Part shown: positions 1-5,426 of the stretch, one piece after another
How the letters are laid out: each line of letters begins with the position of its first letter
How positions within the stretch are numbered: position 1 is the first letter of the stretch
NCBI GenBank assembly: GCA_900557385.1
Contig: USSP01000140.1
Span: 1 to 5,426 of the forward strand
DNA from: an uncultured Lachnospiraceae bacterium
Lineage (GTDB): Bacteria > Bacillota > Clostridia > Lachnospirales > Lachnospiraceae
Length of the DNA: 5,426 nt
Reading direction: 5' to 3'
Notes under the pieces: generated by a model
Databases searched by the model: none
What the model saw: the letters and a program-made list of their open reading frames with translations, nothing else
What the model was told of the DNA's origin: nothing
Translations under genes and position numbers: made by a program

Positions 1-2
1 AG

Positions 3-536
3 GACGCAGTTAAGACTGAGGCTGAGCGTTGCGGAATGTACTATGTAAACGAGAGATGGTTAGGTGGTATGCTGACTAACTTCAAGACCATCCAGTCCCG
101 TATTGCAAGACTGAAAAAGATCGAAGCTATGTCCGAAGATGGTACATTTGATGTACTGCCTAAGAAAGAAGTTATTGCTCTGAAGAAAGAGTGGGAGAAA
201 TTAGAGAAGAACCTGGGCGGCATTAAAGAGATGGACAGAATCCCTGACTGTATCTTTGTAGTAGATCCCAAGAAAGAAAGAATTTGTGTACAGGAAGCTC
301 ATGCTCTGGGAATTACTCTGGTAGGTATCGGTGATACCAACTGTGATCCTGAAGAATTAGACTACATCATCCCCGGTAACGATGATGCAATCCGTGCTGT
401 AAAACTGATCGTATCCAAGATGGCAGATGCTGTTATCGAGGCTAGACAGGGTGAGGCAGTTTACACTGACGAAGAAGTTGCAGCAGCAGATGCTGAGGCA
501 GCAGATATTGAGCAGGTTGCAGAGCAGGCTGAATAA
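3..536 (+). CDS. rpsB: 30S ribosomal protein S2, 3' part (5' end outside window)
   Basis: Ribosomal protein S2 is a component of the small ribosomal subunit and is needed for S1 docking and initiation in many bacteria. The open frame runs in from the left edge, so the start codon is not in the window. About 177 codons are visible, and roughly the first 70-75 residues are missing compared with the usual 230-250 residue family length. Recognisable S2 signatures are the segment ERCGMYYVNERWLGGMLTN near the left edge, DGTFDVLPKKE, NLGGIKEMDRIPD, and the C-terminal block IPGNDDAIRAVKLI. The protein ends in an Ala/Glu-rich acidic tail, which is variable in this family. The first in-frame ATG (position 36) is internal and not the real start. 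It lies 30 bases upstream of tsf, the standard rpsB-tsf order, and is surely co-transcribed with it. Confidence 0.97.
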   Translation, partial: DAVKTEAERCGMYYVNERWLGGMLTNFKTIQSRIARLKKIEAMSEDGTFDVLPKKEVIALKKEWEKLEKNLGGIKEMDRIPDCIFVVDPKKERICVQEAHALGITLVGIGDTNCDPEELDYIIPGNDDAIRAVKLIVSKMADAVIEARQGEAVYTDEEVAAADAEAADIEQVAEQAE

Positions 537-551
537 GATTTCATAGTATAG

Positions 552-558
552 AAGGAGG
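552..558 (+). promoter_or_regulatory. Ribosome binding site of tsf
   Basis: AAGGAGG is a near-perfect Shine-Dalgarno sequence, 8 bases before the ATG at 567. It fixes the tsf start and fits a very highly translated gene. Confidence 0.9.
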
Positions 559-566
559 ATAACACA

Positions 567-1505
567 ATGGCAGCTATTACAGCTTCTATGGTAAAAGAAC
601 TGCGTGAAATGACTGGCGCAGGTATGATGGACTGCAAAAAGGCTTTAAATGAGACCGATGGTAACATGGACGAGGCTGTTGAGTTCTTACGTAAAAACGG
701 TCAGGCTAAGGCTGAGAAAAAAGCTGGACGTATTGCGGCAGAAGGTCTTTGCCGTGTCATCACAAATGATAATATCACTGCAGCAGTTGTAGAGGTAAAC
801 TCTGAGACTGACTTCGTAGCAAAGAATGAGACTTTCCAGCAGTATGTAGACGCTGTTGCAAAACAGGCTCTGGCATCTGACGCTGCTGATTTAGATGCTT
901 TCATGGCTGAAAAATGGATTCTGGATGATTCCAAGACCGTTAAGGAAGCTCTGGTTGAGAAAATCGCTGTAATCGGTGAGAATCTGACTATCCGTAGATT
1001 CCAGAAAGTTACCGCAGCCAACGGTTGTGTAGTAACCTATCTGCATGGCGGCGGACGTATCGGTGTTATCGTTGAGGCTGAGTCTGATGTTGTTAACGAT
1101 GCAGTAAAAGAGGCTATGACCAATATTGCAATGCAGGTTGCTGCATTGGCTCCCAAGTATGTAAGCGATGAGGAAATCAGCGCTGATTATATCGAGCACG
1201 AAAAAGAGATCCTGCGTGCTCAGATCATGAACGATCCTAAGGAATCCGCGAAACCTGAGAAGGTTATTAACGGCATGATCGAAGGTCGTGTAAAGAAAGA
1301 ATTAAAAGAAATCTGTCTGGTAGACCAGGTTTACGTTAAGGCAGAAGACGGAAAACAGACTGTAGGTCAGTATGTTGCACAGGTTGCTAAGGAGCAGGGC
1401 GCTAACTTAAAAGTTAAGAGTTTTGTTCGTTTCGAGACCGGTGAAGGTATCGAGAAGAGAGTCGATGACTTCGCAGCAGAGGTTGCAGCACAGGCTGGAC
1501 TGTAA
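567..1505 (+). CDS. tsf: Elongation factor Ts
   Basis: EF-Ts is the cytosolic guanine-nucleotide exchange factor that regenerates EF-Tu-GTP from EF-Tu-GDP during translation. The protein has 312 residues, slightly longer than the usual 280-300. The N-terminal UBA-like domain (about residues 1-55) carries the classic MVKELREMTGAGMMDCKKAL pattern. The TDFVAKNE motif at residues 81-88 is the signature that inserts near the Mg2+ site of EF-Tu, with Asp82 and Phe83 as the key residues. The core continues through HGGGRIGVIVEAE (about 160-172) and a dimerisation-type region to the C-terminal LKVKSFVRFETGEGIEK block. The start is set by a perfect ribosome binding site 8 bases upstream. It follows rpsB by 30 bases and is followed by a strong terminator. 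Identification is firm; only the exact lineage is inferred. Confidence 0.99.
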   Translation: MAAITASMVKELREMTGAGMMDCKKALNETDGNMDEAVEFLRKNGQAKAEKKAGRIAAEGLCRVITNDNITAAVVEVNSETDFVAKNETFQQYVDAVAKQALASDAADLDAFMAEKWILDDSKTVKEALVEKIAVIGENLTIRRFQKVTAANGCVVTYLHGGGRIGVIVEAESDVVNDAVKEAMTNIAMQVAALAPKYVSDEEISADYIEHEKEILRAQIMNDPKESAKPEKVINGMIEGRVKKELKEICLVDQVYVKAEDGKQTVGQYVAQVAKEQGANLKVKSFVRFETGEGIEKRVDDFAAEVAAQAGL

Positions 1506-1519
1506 GAGTAGGTTTTTTC

Positions 1520-1550
1520 AATCCGGGATCTTTTTGATCCCGGATTTTTT
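1520..1550 (+). terminator. Intrinsic terminator of the rpsB-tsf operon
   Basis: An 11-base-pair perfect stem (1520-1530 with 1536-1546), including a GC-rich CCGGG/CCCGG core, closes a five-T loop and runs into a T tract (1545-1550). It starts 15 bases after the tsf stop. The opposite strand has no T tract after the hairpin, so it should work only on the + strand. Confidence 0.95.
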
Positions 1551-1584
1551 AAGTTCATAGAACAAAATAGTTTAAACAACATGC

Positions 1585-1592
1585 AAAAGGAG
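1585..1592 (+). promoter_or_regulatory. Ribosome binding site deciding the PurF-like start
   Basis: AAAAGGAG lies 8 bases before the ATG at 1601. A GTG at 1592 in the same frame overlaps this site and would add only three residues, so ATG 1601 is the better start. This matters because the residue right after the initiator Met is where PurF proteins normally carry the catalytic cysteine. Confidence 0.85.
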
Positions 1593-1600
1593 TGCAAAAA

Positions 1601-2470
1601 ATGGGTGGATTTTTTGGCGTAGCATCTAGCGAGGACTGTGTATTTGATCTTTTTTTCGGTGTGGATTATCATTCTCATTTGGGAACCAGACGAGGCGGTA
1701 TGACGGTATATGGAAAGAATGGATTTAATCGTGCCATTCATAACATTGAGAATGCTCCCTTTCGTACCAAGTTTGATAAGGAAGTAGAGCATATGTCAGG
1801 CTGGTATGGAATTGGTTGTATTTCCGATTATGAAGCACAGCCTCTGATCATCCGTTCCCATCATGGAACGTATGCAATCACTACGGTAGGTAAGATCAAT
1901 AACTTGGAAGGGTTACAGCAGATGCTGTTTGACCAGGGACATGTCCATTTTCAGGAGATGAGTACCGGTGAGATTAATGCTACGGAACTGGTGGCAGCAC
2001 TGATCAATACCAAGGCGAACCTTATCGAAGGAATCCGTTTTGTACAGGAAGTAGTGGATGGTTCTCTGTCTCTTCTTCTGGTAAATCAGGCAGGAATTTA
2101 TGCTGCCAGAGATCGCCTGGGGCGTACTCCGGTTGTGGTTGGTAAAAAGGATGAAGGCTTCTGTGTTTCCTTTGAAAATTTTGCTTATAAGAATTTAGGC
2201 TATGCGGATTATAAAGAACTGGGTCCCGGAGAAATCGTAGTATTGACGGAAAAGAATTGTATTACTTTGGCACAGCCCGGAAAAGATATGAAAATATGTA
2301 CCTTCCTCTGGGTATACTATGGATACCCTGCCAGCTCTTATGAAGGCATCAGCGTAGAGCAGATGCGTTATAACTGCGGTGCGAAGATGGCCCAGAGATC
2401 ATGTGAAACCGGATATTGTAGCAGGTGTACCGGATTCAGGAACTGCCCATGCCGTAGGCTATGCCAATGA
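1601..2470 (+). CDS. N-terminal fragment: degenerate class II glutaminase (Ntn) domain of PurF-like protein
   Basis: This frame yields 289 residues, of which about 266 are true PurF homology; the last 23 are out-of-frame sequence after the frameshift. Family landmarks include DYHSHLGTRRGGM (about 22-34, the counterpart of the LQHRGQEGAG region), EAQPLII (78-84), and AARDRLGRTPVVVG (168-181), matching the DPNGLRPL block of PurF. In canonical PurF the mature protein begins with Cys, the glutaminase nucleophile; here the start reads Met-Gly-Gly-Phe-Phe-Gly. The Arg of the GHVRYST motif is absent (GIGCISD, 70-76), and the Asn of the HNGN motif is replaced (TTVGKINN, 94-101). Glutamine hydrolysis is therefore unlikely. 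The first Fe-S ligand position (Cys233 in KICTF) is retained. The start is supported by a good ribosome binding site. On its own this fragment would not have the PRPP-binding half. Confidence 0.8.
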   Translation: MGGFFGVASSEDCVFDLFFGVDYHSHLGTRRGGMTVYGKNGFNRAIHNIENAPFRTKFDKEVEHMSGWYGIGCISDYEAQPLIIRSHHGTYAITTVGKINNLEGLQQMLFDQGHVHFQEMSTGEINATELVAALINTKANLIEGIRFVQEVVDGSLSLLLVNQAGIYAARDRLGRTPVVVGKKDEGFCVSFENFAYKNLGYADYKELGPGEIVVLTEKNCITLAQPGKDMKICTFLWVYYGYPASSYEGISVEQMRYNCGAKMAQRSCETGYCSRCTGFRNCPCRRLCQ

Positions 2471-3005
2471 GTCGGGAATTCCTTTTTCCAGACCGTTTAT
2501 CAAATATACACCCACATGGCCACGTTCCTTTATGCCTACCATGCAAAGTAAGCGGAATCTGATTGCCAAGATGAAAATGCTGGCGGTAAATGATCTGATT
2601 AAAGATAAGAGCATTCTACTGATTGATGATTCAATCGTTCGAGGAACACAGCTTCGGGAAACCACGGAATATTTGTATGAAAGTGGTGCAAAAGAGGTAC
2701 ATATCCGTCCGGCATGTCCACCCTTGCTGTACGGCTGTAAATACCTGAATTTTTCCCGTTCTTCCTCTGAGATGGATCTGATTGCCAGAAGAGTGATTGA
2801 GCGCCTGGAGAACGGTCAGGTGACAGAGGAAATCCTGCAGGAGTATGCAGATCCCGAATCTGAAAAATATGAAAAGATGGTGGAAGAAATTGGCAAAGAG
2901 TTAAAATTCACCTCGCTGCGCTTTAACCGCCTGGATGATATGCTGGAAGCAACCGGTCTGGAACCCTGCAAGCTTTGCACTTATTGCTGGAACGGAAAGG
3001 AATAA
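2379..3005 (+). CDS. C-terminal fragment: phosphoribosyltransferase domain of PurF-like protein
   Basis: The frame is open from 2379, but PurF homology begins near 2397; the GTG at 2379 has no credible ribosome binding site, so this is a fragment and not a separate gene. It holds the type I phosphoribosyltransferase domain. The PRPP-binding motif ILLIDDSIVRGT (residues 339-350 of the joined protein, acidic pair Asp343-Asp344) is intact, preceded by VAGVPDSGTAHAVGYA. The region equivalent to the PurF flexible loop (typically NRYVGRTF) reads YTPTWPRSF. Cys380 (YGCKY), Cys457 and Cys460 (EPCKLCTYC) together with Cys233 match the four 4Fe-4S ligands known in Bacillus subtilis PurF. Between Cys380 and Cys457 there are about 20 more residues than in the Bacillus enzyme, rich in Glu and probably helical. 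The next gene begins 12 bases after the stop. Confidence 0.8.
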   Translation: MRRWPRDHVKPDIVAGVPDSGTAHAVGYANESGIPFSRPFIKYTPTWPRSFMPTMQSKRNLIAKMKMLAVNDLIKDKSILLIDDSIVRGTQLRETTEYLYESGAKEVHIRPACPPLLYGCKYLNFSRSSSEMDLIARRVIERLENGQVTEEILQEYADPESEKYEKMVEEIGKELKFTSLRFNRLDDMLEATGLEPCKLCTYCWNGKE

Positions 3006-3017
3006 GAACGTTTCGTT

Positions 3018-3938
3018 ATGAATCGGACAATCACTTACAACATAGGGCAGCTCCCTGCACCTATGCGGGTAAGCACTTTTTTGAAACAACAGGGGTTTTC
3101 CACCCAGACGCTGATTGAACTGAAGAAAAATCCGGAGACTGTTTGGCTGGATGGACAGGCTGTGTATATGAATCAGTGTGTCCATGCTGATCAGACACTC
3201 ACGGTTCATATCCCGGAAACAGGAACAGATGCAATCACAATCCCGGTAGAACTTCCGGTGGAAGTGATGTATGAGGACGAGGATATTGTGGTGGTGAATA
3301 AGCCCGCAGGTATGCCTACGCATATTTCCGTGCACAATTACGACAATACACTGGCAAATGCTCTGGCATGGCGTTACCGGGAGGAGGATTCCCCCTTTGT
3401 ATTTCGGTGTACCAACCGTCTGGACAGAGATACCTCGGGACTTACGGTAGTGGCGAAAAACCGTCTCAGTGCAGCAATTCTGGGACAAATGGTATCTGCC
3501 AAGGCTTTGGGCGGTTTAGAAGCAAAAGGGATTCACAGAGAGTACCTGGGAATCGTCAAAGGGAGTCTGGATATAAAAGACGGTGTAATTGATGCGCCCC
3601 TGTCACGAAAGCCGGGATCCATATTGGAACGGCAGGTAGATTGGAAATACGGAGACAGAGCGGTAACCCACTATCATGTGGTAGCAGAGCAGAACGGCTA
3701 TTCTCTGCTTGACCTGCAGCTGGAAACAGGACGCACACACCAGATTCGTGTGCATTTAAAATATATAGGATATCCACTGATTGGAGATTATCTGTATAAC
3801 CCGGATATGGAACGGATTGGGAGACAGGCGCTCCACGCGTGGAGGCTGGCTTTTCAGCATCCACTGCGTAAAATCACACTGGAATTCGAAGCGCCACTGC
3901 CGGAAGATATGAAGGCAGTATTGAATATGTGTGAATAG
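3018..3938 (+). CDS. RluA-family RNA pseudouridine synthase
   Basis: Enzymes of this family isomerise specific uridines to pseudouridine in rRNA or tRNA in the cytosol. The 306-residue product has a short, weak S4-like RNA-binding segment (about 15-65), then the RluA catalytic domain. Visible motifs are VVVNKPAGMPTHIS (91-104), the catalytic motif NRLDRDTSGL (133-142) with Asp136 as the expected nucleophile, IHREYLGIVKG (172-182), and GRTHQIRVHLKYIGYPLIGD (238-257). A few extra residues (about 165-171) precede the HREYL motif. Which uridine it modifies (RluC-, RluD- or other subgroup) cannot be told from motifs, so no gene symbol is given. ATG 3018 is the only start after the in-frame stop at 3003 that keeps the full domain; the nearest purine-rich stretch (GGAAAGGA, 2994-3001) is too far to be a good ribosome binding site, suggesting translational coupling to the gene before it. 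Confidence 0.93.
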   Translation: MNRTITYNIGQLPAPMRVSTFLKQQGFSTQTLIELKKNPETVWLDGQAVYMNQCVHADQTLTVHIPETGTDAITIPVELPVEVMYEDEDIVVVNKPAGMPTHISVHNYDNTLANALAWRYREEDSPFVFRCTNRLDRDTSGLTVVAKNRLSAAILGQMVSAKALGGLEAKGIHREYLGIVKGSLDIKDGVIDAPLSRKPGSILERQVDWKYGDRAVTHYHVVAEQNGYSLLDLQLETGRTHQIRVHLKYIGYPLIGDYLYNPDMERIGRQALHAWRLAFQHPLRKITLEFEAPLPEDMKAVLNMCE

Positions 3939-3941
3939 AGG
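3937..3941 (+). promoter_or_regulatory. Weak ribosome binding site of the MATE gene, overlapping the upstream stop
   Basis: AGAGG lies 5 bases before ATG 3947 and overlaps the TAG stop of the pseudouridine synthase gene. Ribosomes finishing that gene would stop on the site, which points to translational coupling. Confidence 0.6.
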
Positions 3942-3946
3942 TCGTT

Positions 3947-5284
3947 ATGAAAATTAGTCTTTCGGATCATTTTACTTATAAAAAATTATTACGTTATGTA
4001 ATGCCCAGCGTGTTTATGATGATTGTCAGTTCTGTGTACAGCATCGTTGACGGCTTTTTTGTATCCAATTTTGTGGGAAAAAATTCCTTTGCAGCAGTGA
4101 ACCTTATTATGCCCTTTATTATGATTCTGTGTGCGGTAGGCTTCATGATCGGAGCAGGAGGCACAGCCCTTATTGCCAAGACATTGGGAGAGGGAAAGGA
4201 CCAGAAAGCATCGGAATACTTTTCCATGATGATTTATGTATTGATTATGCTGGGTATCATTTTGTCAGTACTGGGTATCATTTTCATGCGTCCTATCGCC
4301 CGTTTTCTTGGCGCGGATGCAGAGGTGCTGGAAGACTGCGTACTTTACGGAAGAATTCTGATGGCATCGAATACCTTTTTTATGATGCAGAATGCGTTTC
4401 AGAGTTTTATGGTTGCAGCAGAGAAGCCGCATTTCGGACTGGTCATTTCTATTGCAACCGGCGTGACCAATATGGTGTTGGATTTTTTTCTGGTTTATGT
4501 ATTTCCTTTTGGTATTACGGGAGCGGGTATTGCTACTTTGATCGGACAGATCCTGGGAGGCATGATTCCTATGGTTTATTTCATGCGCCCCAATAACAAT
4601 AGCCGTCTGCGTCTGGTAAAAACGAAAATCGATTGGAATGCCCTGGGTAAAGCATGCATGAATGGAGCATCCGAGATGGTTAGTAATATTTCCGCCTCGG
4701 TGATCGGTATGCTTTACAACTTTCAGCTATTACGGATCGCATCGGTAAATGGAGTGGCAGCCTATGGTGTCATTATGTATGTGACCTTTATTTTCATGGC
4801 GTTCTTCTTCGGTTATTCCGTAGGAGTCAACCCTATTGTTGGATATCATTATGGAGCCGGTAATCATGGAGAATTAAAAAATATCCTGAAAATGAGTCTG
4901 AAGATTACTGCAACAGTAGCCGTAATCATGACAGTGGCAGCTTGCGTGTGTGCCGGTCCGATTGCCTCTGTTTATGTGGGCTATGATCCGGAATTATACG
5001 AAATGACCATTCATGCCATGCGGATTTATTCCATTTCCTTCCTGTTATGTGGATTTAATATTTTCGGTTCTGCATTTTTTACCGGTTTAAACAATGGAAC
5101 AGTATCAGCAGTTATTTCCTTCCTGAGAACTTTTGTATTCCAGGTAGCGGCGATCTTGATTCTTCCTGTATTCCTGGATGTGAATGGAATCTGGCTTGCA
5201 GTTACGGTAGCGGAGGGACTGGCATTGGTGGTAACGGTTTCTTTTCTGGTGTCAAACCGACATAAATATCACTACGCAGATTAA
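3947..5284 (+). CDS. MATE-family efflux transporter
   Basis: MATE proteins are inner-membrane antiporters that export drugs, cationic dyes or metabolites in exchange for Na+ or H+. The 445-residue protein has the normal family length (about 440-460) and hydrophobicity consistent with 12 membrane helices in two pseudo-symmetric halves. Signatures include YSIVDGFFVSNFVG (31-44) with the conserved Asp35 of the first helix, GGTALIAKTLGEG (71-83) after helix 2, the LDFFLVYVFPFGITGAGIAT block (178-197) ending the first half, ASEMVSN (241-247) starting the second half, and VNPIVGYHYGAGN (294-306), the second-half counterpart of the helix 2 loop. It resembles the MepA-like subgroup common in Firmicutes. 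The substrate cannot be predicted. There is no adjacent regulator gene. It lies 8 bases after the pseudouridine synthase stop and is probably the last gene of that transcript. Confidence 0.95.
   Translation: MKISLSDHFTYKKLLRYVMPSVFMMIVSSVYSIVDGFFVSNFVGKNSFAAVNLIMPFIMILCAVGFMIGAGGTALIAKTLGEGKDQKASEYFSMMIYVLIMLGIILSVLGIIFMRPIARFLGADAEVLEDCVLYGRILMASNTFFMMQNAFQSFMVAAEKPHFGLVISIATGVTNMVLDFFLVYVFPFGITGAGIATLIGQILGGMIPMVYFMRPNNNSRLRLVKTKIDWNALGKACMNGASEMVSNISASVIGMLYNFQLLRIASVNGVAAYGVIMYVTFIFMAFFFGYSVGVNPIVGYHYGAGNHGELKNILKMSLKITATVAVIMTVAACVCAGPIASVYVGYDPELYEMTIHAMRIYSISFLLCGFNIFGSAFFTGLNNGTVSAVISFLRTFVFQVAAILILPVFLDVNGIWLAVTVAEGLALVVTVSFLVSNRHKYHYAD
4250..4284 (+). repeat. 14-base direct repeat inside the MATE gene
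   Basis: CTGGGTATCATTTT occurs at 4250-4263 and again at 4271-4284, an in-frame offset of 21 bases (seven codons). It encodes LGIILSV then LGIIF in a membrane helix (residues 102-113). It may be a small ancient duplication or simply repeated codon choice in a hydrophobic helix. Confidence 0.6.
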
Positions 5285-5290
5285 TTGGTC

Positions 5291-5314
5291 AAAAAATTTG
5301 AAAAAAATACAAAA
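5291..5314 (+). promoter_or_regulatory. Phased A-tracts (putative UP element / bent DNA) before the tRNA promoter
   Basis: Runs of A begin at 5291 (six), 5301 (seven) and 5311 (four), so they are spaced exactly 10 bases, about one helical turn. They end 6 bases before the -35 box. Such phased A-tracts curve DNA, and AT-rich sequence just upstream of -35 is the known position of UP elements contacted by the RNA polymerase alpha subunit in stable RNA promoters. The role is inferred from position and spacing. Confidence 0.6.
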
Positions 5315-5320
5315 TAAGTG

Positions 5321-5349
5321 TTGACAGATAAAGAGGTATCTGGTATCAT
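5321..5349 (+). promoter_or_regulatory. Sigma-A-type promoter of tRNA-Leu
   Basis: A perfect -35 box TTGACA (5321-5326) is separated by the optimal 17 bases from the -10 box TATCAT (5344-5349), one mismatch from consensus. A TG at 5341-5342 gives an extended -10 element. Transcription should begin near 5356-5357, only 4-5 bases before the mature tRNA 5' end, so the leader to be removed by RNase P would be very short. Confidence 0.9.
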
Positions 5350-5360
5350 AAATTTTGTTC

Positions 5361-5426
5361 GCAGGAGTGGTGGAATTGGCAGACGCGCAGGCTTCAGGTG
5401 CCTGTGGTAGCAATACCGTGCGGGTT
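5361..5426 (+). tRNA. tRNA-Leu (anticodon CAG), 3' end outside window
   Basis: The first 66 bases of a class II tRNA are present. The acceptor 5' strand is GCAGGAG (5361-5367), followed by TG and a D-arm with the GAATTGGCAGAC sequence typical of bacterial leucine tRNAs. The anticodon stem CAGGC/GCCTG (5388-5392 with 5400-5404) encloses the loop TTCAGGT, giving anticodon CAG at 5395-5397, which reads CUG leucine codons. The long variable arm forms a 4-base-pair stem GGTA/TACC with a GCAA loop (5406-5417), as expected for leucine. The T-stem 5' strand GCGGG and the first two T's of its loop are the last bases; about 20 bases including the 3' acceptor strand are cut off. It has its own strong promoter. 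Confidence 0.97.

Larger units (their letters stand above)
1601..3005 (+). pseudogene. PurF-family amidophosphoribosyltransferase paralogue, frameshifted
   Basis: Two overlapping frames encode the N- and C-terminal halves of one PurF-family protein. The family makes 5-phosphoribosylamine from PRPP and glutamine, the first step of de novo purine synthesis. Homology leaves the first frame and resumes in the next at 2394-2399, within CAGAGAT. Adding back two bases (AGAG to AGAGAG) gives a continuous protein of about 468 residues, near the 465-505 usual for PurF, with a junction reading AKMAQRDHVKPDIVAGVPDSG that aligns well with family members. Deleting one base also restores the frame but leaves the junction one residue short. 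The rest of both halves shows no other damage, so this is either a very recent mutation or a sequence/assembly error. The intact gene would be a divergent paralogue rather than the canonical purF, because its glutaminase site is degenerate. Without the frameshift it should be read as a normal CDS. Confidence 0.85.

Noticed and set aside
1551..1600. A promoter or riboswitch for the PurF-like gene between the terminator and its start
   Set aside because: Only weak -35/-10-like matches with poor boxes, and only 50 bases after the terminator, too short for a purine riboswitch; no aptamer-like pattern is seen.
2399..2470. A cysteine-rich C-terminal tail (six Cys in 23 residues) on the first PurF-like fragment, looking like a metal-binding motif
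   Set aside because: It is the out-of-frame reading of the conserved VPDSG region; the neighbouring frame gives clear PurF homology.
2379..2470. Programmed ribosomal frameshifting to join the two PurF-like fragments
   Set aside because: No slippery heptamer, stimulatory Shine-Dalgarno or strong downstream hairpin is apparent, and the homology gap is best explained by two missing bases.
3007..3017. Small inverted repeat AACG-TTT-CGTT between the PurF-like stop and the next start
   Set aside because: A 4-base-pair stem is too weak and too likely by chance to call a regulatory hairpin.
36..5000. Other open frames on the minus strand and in alternative plus frames inside the named genes
   Set aside because: They lie wholly or mostly within well-identified coding regions, show low-complexity or non-protein-like composition and have no supporting family motifs.
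1..5426. Mobile element, CRISPR array, toxin-antitoxin or defence system
   Set aside because: No transposase, integrase, repeat-spacer array, attachment site or toxin-like small gene is visible; the tRNA is a potential integration site but its 3' end is outside the window.

Overview
The window is a compact, single-strand stretch of chromosomal DNA, most likely from a Gram-positive anaerobe of the class Clostridia, with Lachnospiraceae as the best guess. The reasons are moderate GC content, strong AAGGAGG-type ribosome binding sites, the character of the EF-Ts and S2 proteins, and a clostridial-looking amidophosphoribosyltransferase paralogue. This placement is inference from protein character, not from a search.

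Layout, left to right, all on the + strand. (1) The 3' part of rpsB (ribosomal protein S2) and complete tsf (elongation factor Ts) form the usual translation pair, closed by a strong intrinsic terminator at about 1520-1550. (2) A PurF-family gene (1601-3005) follows. It is split by a frameshift near 2394-2399 that looks like loss of two bases from a GA repeat; joined, it encodes about 468 residues. Its glutaminase half lacks the N-terminal cysteine and other glutamine-site residues, while its phosphoribosyltransferase half and Fe-S cysteines look intact. (3) An RluA-family pseudouridine synthase starts 12 bases after it. (4) A MATE-family multidrug/metabolite exporter starts 8 bases after that. 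(5) A tRNA-Leu (anticodon CAG) with its own strong promoter runs off the right edge.

Genes 2-4 are close-packed and probably co-transcribed, though their products share no obvious pathway. I found no convincing promoter in the 95 bases between tsf and the PurF-like gene, and no intrinsic terminator between the MATE gene and the tRNA. Nothing indicates a mobile element, CRISPR array or defence system. The points most worth a second look are the degenerate glutaminase domain and frameshift of the PurF-like protein, and the helically phased A-tracts in front of the tRNA promoter.
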